A stretch of DNA of 64,000 bases from Leptasterias polaris. Lineage: Eukaryota > Echinodermata > Asteroidea > Forcipulatida > Asteriidae. The DNA lies in assembly GCA_037783415.1 (NCBI GenBank), contig JAZGTN010000026.1:3307001-3371000 (forward strand). Reading direction: 5' to 3'. Shown one piece after another: positions 10,184 to 20,310 of this stretch; the stretch's first letter is position 1; each line of letters starts with the position of its first letter. A program made the translations under genes and the position numbers. The notes beneath the pieces were generated by a model. That model had not been told where the DNA came from. It ran no database searches and saw nothing but the letters and a program-made list of their open reading frames with translations.

Positions 10184-11581
10184 ATGATTTAATGGCAACT
10201 CAACATTTATTTCCATGTTGCGCAAAATGTACAAAAAAGGCCTACAACAACAAGCAATTTTAGAGAAGGAAAGATATCATGTCCTTAGAATAATAATAAT
10301 TCTATGCGACACAATCAAGCCTGAAGCAGGGAGGCACATTCAAAAGACGAAGTCTTTTGTACCAGATCCAGAGATTAGAAATGCCTTAATTAGAATAGAA
10401 CTTAGTTTTTTTAGAAGACTGGATTCAATATTCGATAAATTCATTATTTATTATTTAAATATTATTATTAACTTAAGACTACCGTCATGCTATTTGATAT
10501 TTCCAATTAAATGCATCAACCAAAACTAAAAAGGAACAACAAGACAAAATATTACCTGCAATGGTTATCTTTTATTTTCCTTCCTCCATGGTTGAACTAG
10601 CATTAATAGCAATTGTTTAGAGAAGTTTCATGTCTCTGATATCCTCTCTGTCTCGTCTGTCGACTGGATTGATGTCACGTCCATGATGTATGGTCTAAAT
10701 TCTAAACTTTTTAATTCTTTGCACTTTGGTGAATACGTGGACTCGTTTTATGAAAGGGAAAACAGCCAAATTTAACGTCTCGTTAAAAGACTATACAAAC
10801 TGGAGCTTGCGCAGATATGTGGCGCCCTCTTCCTACCAAGTTTTATTATTTTGTTTATTTATGTAGCGCCCTCTTTCAACCACGTTTCATTTTTTTTTTT
10901 ATTTACCTCGTGAACTCTCATGTTGACCTGCCACTGCCAGCGATGCATGTTTTTGATCTGCAGATCGCATGATCCAGCCAGGTCTCCACCCAAAAGGGTC
11001 TTTCTGTCCCATAGAGAAAAATGAAGGTTAGTTATCTTGCTAAATATATCTTTCAAAAAACTAAAACAGTTTTAGATCCAATTTTTGTTGGTTACGCCAT
11101 CGAAGGAAATTACGCTTTCCATAAATTCCAGTCGCGCTACAATCATGCAAAACCATCATCATAATTCATAAAAATGCATGCAGTCTCTGATCTGAGTCTA
11201 CTCTACTCTAGGCGTCCAGCGAGTCCAGCTGCACAAAACAATAACAATAACATTAAAAAATTACAATTTTAACAAATGTAATGCATTTATATAGTTTATT
11301 TTATTTGTTTGGAGTAATTGCTGGGCACCGGGCAAGATCGGGGGGGGGGGGGGGGGGATTTCAAAAAAGAGACTTCTTGATGGCCAGGTCAGAATGTGGT
11401 GTCTTTTTTGAGAGAGGCATGTTTTTTTTGTTTTATTTAAACTTAATCTAACTAAATCAACCGATGAATCAGATTCAAATGCCAGTTTGAAGTTTTATTT
11501 CACTCCACTCCAGTTCAGTCATAAATGCTGGTGAACTAAGTAAAACTGCATTTAATAATATTAATATTATCATTAACAAAA
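10184..11581. other. Intergenic with an 18-base poly-G tract
   Basis: No gene is supported. A run of 18 G lies at 11340-11357, and two GCGCCCTCTT blocks sit near 10820 and 10865. Open frames are short and unremarkable. Confidence 0.5.
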
Positions 11582-11961
11582 TTAAAGGCACTGAACACGT
11601 TTGGTAATTACTCAAAATATATATTAGCATAAAAACTTACTTGGTAACCAGCAACGGAGAGCTGTTGATAGTATAAAACATTGTGAGAAACCACTCCCTC
11701 TGTCTGAAGTAACGTAGTTTTTGAGAAAGAGGTAACTTCTCACTAAAATAATAAAAGACTTCATGCATGAAGCCTTTTATTAGCATCTGAAAGCACACAA
11801 AATTGTGCAACAAGGGTGTTTTTTCTTTCTTTATTTTCTTGCAACTTCGATGACCGATTCAGCCCAAATTTTCACAGGTTTGTTATTTTATGCATATGTT
11901 GGGATACACCGAGTGACAATACTGGTCTTTGATAATTACCAAACATGTTCAGTGCCTTTAA
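11582..11961. mobile_element. MITE, TTAAAGG family, full length
   Basis: A 380-bp element. It starts TTAAAGGCACTGAACACG, followed by TTTGGTAATTA, and ends AATTACCAAACATG followed by TTCAGTGCCTTTAA. The terminal inverted repeats are nearly 29 bp. An internal inverted pair, GACTTCATGCATGAAGCC, is present. No coding capacity. Confidence 0.8.
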
Positions 11962-12149
11962 TACTAAATTTGTTAATATAAACCGTCCGACATTACACTA
12001 TAAATTTTACTATAGTAACTATAAATGTGGAATTTACTTTAACGGAATAACGTGTTGTGGACTAGCAAAGTAGAACTTAAAGTAAAGTTGCACACAAAAA
12101 ATTAGTAGGAGGCCTATAATACAAACCAGAAAAAAAAGAATAACTAATT

Positions 12150-12405
12150 TGAGTTTGAACAAAGAAAAACTTACTAGAGCAGGATTTGAACCTGTGACCT
12201 CTGGATTAATGTACCAAACTGAGCTATCTAGCCCTATAAGTGGTCTCCCTTTTTTGTCAACATTTTTGTTCGGGTTCGAGTCAAAAGTCATTCAACCTGT
12301 AGTATGGTAGGCAGGGATCTCACCCAAGTTTACGAACCTGGGAAGCGGCAGCAGAGGGATCACCTGATAAAGGGATGCAACTTTATTTCAATTTTCAAAG
12401 TATGA
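12150..12405 (-). repeat. tRNA-like SINE, copy related to 1109-1700
   Basis: On the minus strand this contains GGGCTAGATAGCTCAGTTTGG and, at the other end of the tRNA-like part (12176-12233), GGTTCAAATCC. The downstream part (CAGGGATCTCACCCAAG, GGGAAGCGGCAG, GGGATGCAACTTTATTTC) matches 1600-1700, showing that tRNA-like head and unrelated body move together. The 68-bp minisatellite begins immediately after it. Confidence 0.65.
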
Positions 12406-12409
12406 AAGG

Positions 12410-13565
12410 TTTCTTTCCCTGCCTTTCACCTCTGTAGACCCTAGTTCAAATCCAACCTCAGACCGGAGCCTTTTCAATTTCTTTCCCTGCCTTTCACCTC
12501 TGTAGACCCTAGTTCAAATCCAACCTCAGACCGGAGCCTTTTCAATTTCTTTCCCTGCCTTTCACCTCTGTAGACCCTAGTTCAAATCCAACCTCAGACC
12601 GGAGCCTTTTCAATTTCTTTCCCTGCCTTTCACCTCTGTAGACCCTAGTTCAAATCCAACCTCAGACCGGAGCCTTTTCAATTTCTTTCCCTGCCTTTCA
12701 CCTCTGTAGACCCTAGTTCAAATCCAACCTCAGACCGGAGCCTTTTCAATTTCTTTCCCTGCCTTTCACCTCTGTAGACCCTAGTTCAAATCCAACCTCA
12801 GACCGGAGCCTTTTCAATTTCTTTCCCTGCCTTTCACCTCTGTAGACCCTAGTTCAAATCCAACCTCAGACCGGAGCCTTTTCAATTTCTTTCCCTGCCT
12901 TTCACCTCTGTAGACCCTAGTTCAAATCCAACCTCAGACCGGAGCCTTTTCAATTTCTTTCCCTGCCTTTCACCTCTGTAGACCCTAGTTCAAATCCAAC
13001 CTCAGACCGGAGCCTTTTCAATTTCTTTCCCTGCCTTTCACCTCTGTAGACCCTAGTTCAAATCCAACCTCAGACCGGAGCCTTTTCAATTTCTTTCCCT
13101 GCCTTTCACCTCTGTAGACCCTAGTTCAAATCCAACCTCAGACCGGAGCCTTTTCAATTTCTTTCCCTGCCTTTCACCTCTGTAGACCCTAGTTCAAATC
13201 CAACCTCAGACCGGAGCCTTTTCAATTTCTTTCCCTGCCTTTCAGCTCTGTAGACCCTAGTTCAAATCCAACCTCAGACCGGAGCCTTTTCAATTTCTTT
13301 CCCTGCCTTTCACCTCTGTAGACCCTAGTTCAAATCCAACCTCAGACCGGAGCCTTTTCAATTTCTTTCCCTGCCTTTCACCTCTGTAGACCCTAGTTCA
13401 AATCCAACCTCAGACCGGAGCCTTTTCAATTTCTTTCCCTGCCTTTCACCTCTGTAGACCCTAGTTCAAATCCAACCTCAGACCGGAGCCTTTTCAATTT
13501 CTTTCCCTGCCTTTCACCTCTGTAGACCCTAGTTCAAATCCAACCTCAGACCGGAGCCTTTTCAA
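12410..13565. repeat. 68-bp minisatellite, 17 near-identical copies
   Basis: Exactly 17 units of 68 bp (1156 bases). The only substitution noticed is CAC to CAG near 13243. The unit includes CTAGTTCAAATCCAACCTC, whose GTTCAAATCC resembles a tRNA B box, and GACCGGAGCC. Such uniformity implies recent amplification or gene conversion. Stops occur in the frames, so it does not encode protein. Confidence 0.95.
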
Positions 13566-14465
13566 TTCCTACGTGAGTGCGTGGGTTTTTTCCCCATTTA
13601 GGATTTTTCTTCCAAGTTGCTGGAAGTGTAACATTTCTTCTCCTTTCCTATTCATCTTGTTATTGGCGCTAATTGTGCTGTTGGTTGATTAATAAATTAA
13701 TTAAGTGATAAACCATTAGGCCTACCAAGTCAATTTTCCTTGTGGTTTATCACCTGATAGTTAAAAAAAATAAACAAATAAATAAAACATTCATCAAAGA
13801 CGCTGGGATGAATCCGACTAGGGAGTTATGAATCAATGTTGCAATTTCAACTATTTCTGTCAGCCTAGGGCAAATATGCCATATATGACATACATGAACA
13901 TAATTCTCTGGCATAGTTCAGTTCAGTTCAGTTCAGTTCAGTTCATTTCAGTTTATTTCCATAGTGTTCACAAATAAACTTTTGAATGAAAAGTTGTGTA
14001 ATATACAAAGAAACAACCGATACAAGATAGGACAGTGACAGTCAAGAACTCCTGCATAGAAGGGGTTAACAAATGTATGAACAGTCACAATTAGAACAAT
14101 GTATTAAAATGAATTTTTAAGCAAATTTTGGGGTGGCGATGACGTCACCCATGTCTGCTTGCAGAACACCATTTTAGTTTCTTTGGTTCTTAACAAAATG
14201 GGCAAGAAATAATACCACAAAATTTACAAAAGAACCGTAAATAGGACATGTAAATTATCTCCATTGGGTGGGCCCTACCATTGGGCTTATTACTGAAATG
14301 CGCTTGCAACGTTGGCAAGATTTGACCCACTTATGCTCAAACAAGAGAAACGGAAAGAGGTCAAAGAATTTAGGTAGTGTGCCTAATTGAAATTTTTCAA
14401 TGTTTCCCATGGTTAACAAAGAATCTAGCAATCTACAATATTCTAAAACAACCCATATACTGCTG
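13566..14465. other. Intergenic with (GTTCA)6
   Basis: No gene seen. Six exact GTTCA units occupy 13916-13945, followed by diverged copies. The sequence up to 14465 is the left flank of the LTR retrotransposon. Confidence 0.5.
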
Positions 14466-15449
14466 TGTCACACCATGGGTCTGGTTTTCCCAGGGTGGAC
14501 ATCGCAGTGGGTAGTTATGGCAGGGATGACAAGTCCAAAGTACCAGTTACACTCGAAACAAGTTTTACCCAAAACAAAATTATACAATTTATTTAAATTC
14601 AAATTAACTATTTATACAACTCTTCTGTGTTGACTTTAGATCGTTACATCAATTACTGCAACCCCATCACCATAAATAATACGTTCCGCACTCAACGAGG
14701 GGAAGAGGGTTCCTAAAATGTTAAGACGTTGATGTCTTCAAATAGCTACACTTAAGCTGTACTAGTGTCCCCCTGACCAGGGTGGAGACTTTTCCCAAAA
14801 TAGCCTTTTCAGAAGTAGATGTCATTGCTTGATGCATGCATGTTCCGCCGGTTCCAGGGGTACCCCACAGGCTGAATTATCCACACAGGATGTTGTCTAC
14901 CCGCCTATTGTCCACACAGGACGATCTATGTCCACACAGGATGTATATAGGGAAGGTTGCGTATCATGCTATTCTACGATACGGTGGAATAGCTGACCTC
15001 TTAACAGTTGCCACATCACACTCGGTGCCACACAGGCTCCGTACAGCATTAAGGCCAAGTTGACCCTTACCGGGAAACCAGTTTTCCAACTGGCATTAAT
15101 CCTCCGATGTTGAGGCATAAAAATTATCTACATTGTAGAATATGTAGGGCCTATACAACTGAGCCAAGCTGAGTTGTCAGTGCTGCCTCACCAAATTCTA
15201 GGGTGTGTCTCCCCTACATTCCCTGCATATACTACTTTACCCACACAGAATCGCCCATGCATGCCTTATTTGCATAAGTCCTAGGGAAGTAAATTAGCAT
15301 ACCAAACCTTTTCTCTTGGGGTAAAAGAACTTTTAAAATATAGACTACTCCATTCTTAAAGAGGGGGGGGGGTAACTTAACACATAATAGTATAAAAGGA
15401 ACCATATAAAATGAACTGTATTTACAGGATATAAAGTCATCTTTTGACA
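14466..15449 (-). repeat. LTR, 3' copy in element orientation
   Basis: 984 bp, starting TGTCACACCATGGG and ending TCTTTTGACA, so TGTCA and TGACA form the short terminal inverted repeat. It pairs with 18437-19420 and has about ten differences from it, including a one-base indel near 14755, G-run length near 15362 and a TA indel near 15230. Confidence 0.95.
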
Positions 15450-15462
15450 ATATCCCCCACTT
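15450..15462 (-). other. Polypurine tract of the retrotransposon
   Basis: Read on the minus strand, AAGTGGGGGATAT directly abuts the 3' LTR. A purine-rich run at this place primes plus-strand DNA synthesis in LTR elements. Identified by position and composition. Confidence 0.6.
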
Positions 15463-15525
15463 AAAATGAAACCTTCGTAAATCATCAAATTCTGTAACAT
15501 CAGTTGATTTTTGACCTACATTTGT

Positions 15526-17016
15526 TTAAGTAGTACATCTACTTAGATAATCTGGGCCCACATTTTGGGATCCCTTGACTGCTCTTATAACAAATCTGTA
15601 TGGTTGCAGGCTCAAAGCCCAACGCATCACTCGACTGTTTTGCATTTTGGCCGTAGCTAGGTAAGACAATGGGTGGTGGTCAGTTTCAAGAATAAATTCT
15701 TGACCATAGAGATAAATATGAAATTTGGCAATCGCCCAAATAAGCGCCAGACATTCTTTCTCTATTACTGCGTAAGCACGCTCGCGCGGCAGCAACTTTC
15801 TGCTTGCGTAGCATACTGGGTGTTTCACGCCATCGCTCTCCTGCATCAATACAGCACCTAGTCCTATATCTGACGCATCTGCCGCAAGGATGAATGCTTT
15901 ATCGGGGTCAGGCAGGACCAGAATTGGCTCAGTTTCTAAACGTGACTTAAGTGTCTGGAACGCCAATTGCTGTGGAGTGTTCCACTTCACTATGTTTGGT
16001 GCGCCTTTCCTTGTCAGATCGGTAATTGGGGCTGCTATTGCTGCAAAGTTTGGTACAAATTTTCGGTAGTAACTAGTCAGCCCTATGAATGACCTCACCT
16101 GCTTTTTCGTCATTGGTCTTTCTGCCCGAAGGATCTGTTGCACCTTACCTGGTTTTGGTTTCATTTCACCACCGCCAACGATGTGTCCCAGAAACTCGAG
16201 TGACTGAAATCCCATAAAGCATTTGGAATCAGTTACCCTCACATATTCGGGATAGTAGCACCGTCGACACATTTAAAGACAGATTAAAATTTCATTTGTT
16301 TGAAACAGCATTTAAGTAGTCTTTAAGTAGTCTTTTCTTTCTTCCATTCATCTTCCTATATTTCTTTTCATGCGCTTTGAGCACCTTTTTAGGTGGATAT
16401 TGCGCAATATAAATATTCATTATTATTATTATTATTATTATGGCCGTGCCGTCAGTCCTGCCTCTTCCAGTCTATGGAATACCTCTCTCAATACCTGTAT
16501 ATGATCTTTCCAACTTTCTGTAAAAATTAGAATATCATCAATGTAGTTTATGACCTGATTCATATCCTTCAGCAGTTTGCGCATCATTCTGGAGAAGACA
16601 GCTGGTGCATTCACCATTCCAAATGGTAATACTTTAAACTGAAACAAACCTTCATGTGTTACAAATGCCGTCTTTGCTTGATCAGCCTCAGCTATGGGTA
16701 TCTGCCAATAACCCTTTGCCAAGTCCAACTTTGAGAAGAACTTTGCTTTCCCAAGTCTAGCCATTAAGTCATCGGTATTTGGTATGGGCTCTGGATCAAA
16801 AATAGTAATGGCATTAAGACGCCTGTAGTCAATGCAAAAGCGGTTACTGCCATCAGATTTCTTCACAAGAACTATGGGGGAGGCATAGGGTGATTCTGAA
16901 CACTCAATCACACCTAACTTCAACATAGAATGAATTTCTTGTTTCACTACCTGTCTTGTTGCATGTGGTGTTGGATATGCTCTGGAACGCATGGGAACAT
17001 CCGATGTAAGATGCAC
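15526..17016 (-). pseudogene. Retrotransposon pol remnant: RT and RNase H
   Basis: Minus strand. The segment 17016-16442 is reverse transcriptase, with KSDGSNRFCIDYRRLN, FSKLDLAKGYWQIP, VLPFGMVNAPAVF and the catalytic YIDDILIF. After an inserted LINE fragment, the segment 16233-15526 resumes with SKCFMGFQSLEFLGH at the end of RT. The Ty3-type RNase H follows (ADASDIGLGAVLMQ, YAVIEKECLALIWAI, TDHHPLSYL). Reading stops 76 bases before the LTR with no integrase after RNase H. The upstream junction with gag lacks any protease motif and is out of frame near 17105, so a large internal part has been lost. Not functional in this copy. Confidence 0.88.
16234..16441 (+). mobile_element. LINE 3' end nested in pol, with ATT tail
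   Basis: On the plus strand a short frame reads PSHIRDSSTVDTFKDRLKF and ends at TAG near 16319. This resembles the C-terminus of L2/CR1/Jockey-type LINE ORF2. It is followed by a 3' UTR with GCGCAATATAAATATTCATT and a (ATT)n tail at about 16419-16441. This is a 5'-truncated insertion into the gypsy pol, splitting RT between the codons for LTARP and SKCF. The family is named only broadly. Confidence 0.7.
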
Positions 17017-17050
17017 TGTATGCTCTATCAGGTGGGTTTTACCTGGTAGG

Positions 17051-18160
17051 TCAGATAGAACGGATCGGTTCTGCTCTAGAATTTGTTGAACATCTGCATG
17101 TTGCTCTTATACAGGGTCTTGCCTCCACTTCCAACCAAGCAGCACCCGTTTGCCTTGGTCCTTTACTAACCTCAAATGGTACTCTCATACCAGCACCCAC
17201 TTTGGGCTTGAACGACCTTAACCTGGTGTCCGTCTGACCCTTTGATCGACAGTTTGGAGCTATATGACCAGTCTTGCCACACTCGTAACACCGTCTGCTT
17301 GCATGTGGATTCTCCTTGAAGCTGTTGGTCTGTTGCGATGGTTGACTTGGTTTTGGTCTGGTTGTGTCTGTCTTCTTACCCCAAGAATGTGCCTCTAGAT
17401 ACTGGTCGGCGATCTCCGTCAATGCTGTGAGGGACTTCGGCTTTCGTTCTTTAAGGAATAGCGCAAGGTCCTTCTCAGCCACTTCCAGAATCTGTTCTGA
17501 GATAAAGAGTTCTAATACATGGTCATAAGTCTTTTTAATATCACCAAGCTCGATCCATCTCTCTAGATAGCCCTTCAGTCTATCTGCAAACTGTCTGAAG
17601 CGCTCACCTGTTTCACGTTTGGAGGAGCGAAACTTTAATCTAAATCCTTCTTCAGTGAGTCTGAATCTGTTCAAAAGTGCAGTTTTAATTTCTATAAAAT
17701 CTCTGGCCTTTTCAGCTGGGAGCCTTGAATAGACTTCCAATGCCTTACCTTTCAGAAGGGCACTAAGTGCCATACCCCAGTCTTCCTCGGGCCATTGACT
17801 GAGCTCGGCAAACTGTTCAAACCTACGAACATATGCATCTAAATCATCAGATTGGTCATTAAACACCGGAAGCTTGGGCAACTTGGCAGAGTGTGAACTT
17901 TTAAAAAATGTACTTTGCGCAAGTGGCGTGGGTGAAGCTGGCCGCTGCTCTTCCGCTATTTTGAGTTCATACGCTTTTACCTCTTGCACATGTAAACGCT
18001 CTTTTTGGCGCTCTTCACGTTATAACCTCCGCTCTTCACGCTGATTGATTTCATGCTGCTGACGCTCTGCAATTTCTTCTCGTTCGTGTACAAACTGCAT
18101 TAGCTCTGTTCCCTCTAGCCCAATCTCTTGTCCAAGTTTGAGGAACTTTTCAAACTCCAT
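17051..18160 (-). pseudogene. Retrotransposon gag with SCAN-like domain and zinc knuckle
   Basis: Minus strand. An ATG at 18160-18158 starts a charged, coiled-coil-like N-terminus (FVHEREEIAERQQHEINQRE) that is cut by one TAA at 18022-18020. The frame resumes and runs to 17051. From the Met at 17989, residues about 43-205 form a capsid-like helical region with LLKGKALEVYSRLP and LLNRFRLTEEGFRLKF. This resembles the SCAN domain, which is thought to derive from gypsy capsids. A CCHC knuckle, CYECGKTGHIAPNC, follows near 17290-17250. The end drifts into unrelated residues after GAAWLEVEARPC, where the internal deletion joins pol. Gag coats the element's RNA. Confidence 0.82.
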
Positions 18161-18416
18161 TTCATAAGCTAACAATTCTTAGAAAGAGAATGTCTGTAAT
18201 TAATATACTAAATGTTTAACTCCCCTAATACGGGCAACTCCGAAAAAAACGCTCAATATTGTACAAACGCAAAAAAAGGGAAGGGTTTCCTTGAGATTGA
18301 CCACGCTCAATAACCCATGAGTAAAGTAGTCCTATTATCTCATTATCCAAAAGGGAAGTAACTACCCAATGTATTATCACCCTTGTCAAAACTTCACTGC
18401 GATAAACAATTTACAT

Positions 18417-18434
18417 CTCCCGGACAAGCCCCCA
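18417..18434 (-). other. Primer binding site, tRNA-Pro type
   Basis: Read on the minus strand, TGGGGGCTTGTCCGGGAG starts two bases after the 5' LTR. It differs at two positions (9 and 18) from the well-known tRNA-Pro primer site used by many retroelements. Position and the leading TGG support it. Confidence 0.85.
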
Positions 18435-18436
18435 TT

Positions 18437-19420
18437 TGTCACACCATGGGTCTGGTTTTCCCAGGGTGGACATCGCAGTGGGTAGTTATGGCAGGGATGA
18501 CAAGTCCAAAGTACCAGTTACACTCGAAACAAGTTTTACCCAAAACAAAATTATACAATTTATTTAAATTCAAATTAACTATTTATACAACTCTTCTGTG
18601 TTGACTTTAGATGGTTACATCAATTACTGCAACCCCATCACCATAAATAATACGTTCCGCACTCAACGAGGGGAAGAGGGTTCCTAAAATGTTAAGACGT
18701 TGATGTCTTCAAATAGCTACACTTAGCTGTACTGGTGTCCCCCTGACCAGGGTGGAGACTTTTCCCAAAATAGCCTTTTCAGAAGTAGATGTCATTGCTT
18801 GATGCATGCATGTTCCGCCGGTTCCAGGGGTACCCCACAGGCTGAATTATCCACACAGGATGTTGTCTACCCGCCTATTGTCCACACAGGACGATCTATG
18901 TCCACACAGGACGTATATAGGGAAGGTTGCGTATCATGCTATTCTACGATACGGTGGAATAGCTGACCTCTTAACAGTTGCCACATCACACTCGGTGCCC
19001 CACAGGCTCCGTACAGCATTAAGGCCAAGTTGACCCTTACCGGGAAACCAGTTTTCCAACTGGCATTAATCCTCCGATGTTGAGGCATAAAAACTATCTA
19101 CATTGTAGAATATGTAGGGCCTATACAACTGAGCCAAGCTGAGTTGTCAGTGCTGCCTCACCAAATTCTAGGGTATGTCTCCCCTACATTCCCTGCATAT
19201 ATACTACTTTACCCACACAGAATCGCCCATGCATGCCTTATTTGCATAAGTCCTAGGGAAGTAAATTAGCATACCAAACCTTTTCTCTTGGGGTAAAAGA
19301 ACTTTTAAAATATATACTACTCCATTCTTAAAGAGGGGGGGGGTAACTTAACACATAATAGTATAAAAGGAACCATATAAAATGAACTGTATTTACAGGA
19401 TATAAAGTCATCTTTTGACA
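18437..19420 (-). repeat. LTR, 5' copy in element orientation
   Basis: 984 bp, with the same TGTCACACC start and TTTTGACA end as 14466-15449. It would carry the element's promoter when read on the minus strand. Confidence 0.95.
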
Positions 19421-20310
19421 GCTGTTTCTTAATAATTTTTTGTCCAAAAATCAACAAGCAATGTCTGGGTGTATGGTGATGAAATGCAGAAATGAATGGT
19501 CTCTAAAGGGTTATAACGGCTTGCAGCAAGAGACTTTTGTCTTCCATTTTAGTAGAGAACTTTCTAAGCATAGTTCATTATTCTTGGAGTTGACCAAAAC
19601 AAGTACCATGTATGCCTTGACTGAAGCTATGTACTGTGTAAAAAAATAAAAACATCGTTGGTTAAATTTTATATTTGTTGTGAATTTGATCTTAAATGTA
19701 AACAATATTAATAACACAATGTGTATTGGCCTGTACAGTGTAATTCTGTGAACTATTTAGGGCATATGAGGGTTTTGACTGCTCTGTCTAGCAAGTCAAG
19801 CATTTAAAAATTTTAACAAAACCATCCAATTATGTTTTAATTCTAGTCATCAGACGAAGAGAAAACAAACCCATCTAATGCTTGTTTGTTTTGGAATGGT
19901 CACAGTAAGCAAAGATAATTGGTTTCAAACTTTGTTTTATTCACAGATTTGTTTGTTTGTCCGGAGCAAGATTGCAACATTACCGATGTATTAGTCCAAA
20001 CAGAGGAATTGATTAACCAAGAGTCTATGAAGAGTACATTGGACTTTATTGGGACAATCTGCCACATCGACCTTCTTATCCTTTAATCAGTATTAAAAAA
20101 CTGATTAGAAACAACCTATTGTGTCATCTGGGTAACACACACCACACCACACTCACTAGGAATGGAAGCTGTTCAGGACACAATCACAATATTAAATTGT
20201 GGACTCTAAAATATTCCCTAGCTTGTCAAGGTTGATACGAAAGGACAAAACACTTATTGCAGGTCTTTTGTGTGGAGTTTGAAGGAGAGTGACACACACA
20301 TTGCATCGGG
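19421..20310. other. Region upstream of SLC25A10-like gene
   Basis: No coding exon is recognised. A possible acceptor, TTATTGCAG, at about 20262 could precede a 5' UTR piece leading to the start codon at 20311. An open frame of 69 codons at 19440 has no features that support it. Confidence 0.35.

Larger units (their letters stand above)
14466..19420 (-). mobile_element. Ty3/gypsy-type LTR retrotransposon, defective
   Basis: A 4955-bp element with two 984-bp LTRs, read on the minus strand as LTR, primer site, gag, RT, RNase H, polypurine tract, LTR. GCTG directly precedes 14466 and follows 19420, a probable 4-bp target duplication. LTRs differ at roughly ten positions, so insertion is fairly recent. 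Gag has a SCAN-like segment and one CCHC knuckle. RNase H lies next to the 3' LTR. No protease or integrase is visible, and no env. Gag has a stop, the gag-RT junction is out of frame, and a LINE fragment splits RT from RNase H, so this copy cannot move on its own. A SCAN-like gag with pol ending in RNase H fits the Gmr1-like gypsy group, in which integrase precedes RT; that placement is inference. Confidence 0.9.

Noticed and set aside
10215..10529. 104-codon plus-strand frame
   Set aside because: Composition follows AT-rich background and has no homologous motif or splice support.
14466..19420. An endogenous retrovirus with env
   Set aside because: No envelope frame is present and RT/RNase H is of the Ty3/gypsy kind; it is a retrotransposon.
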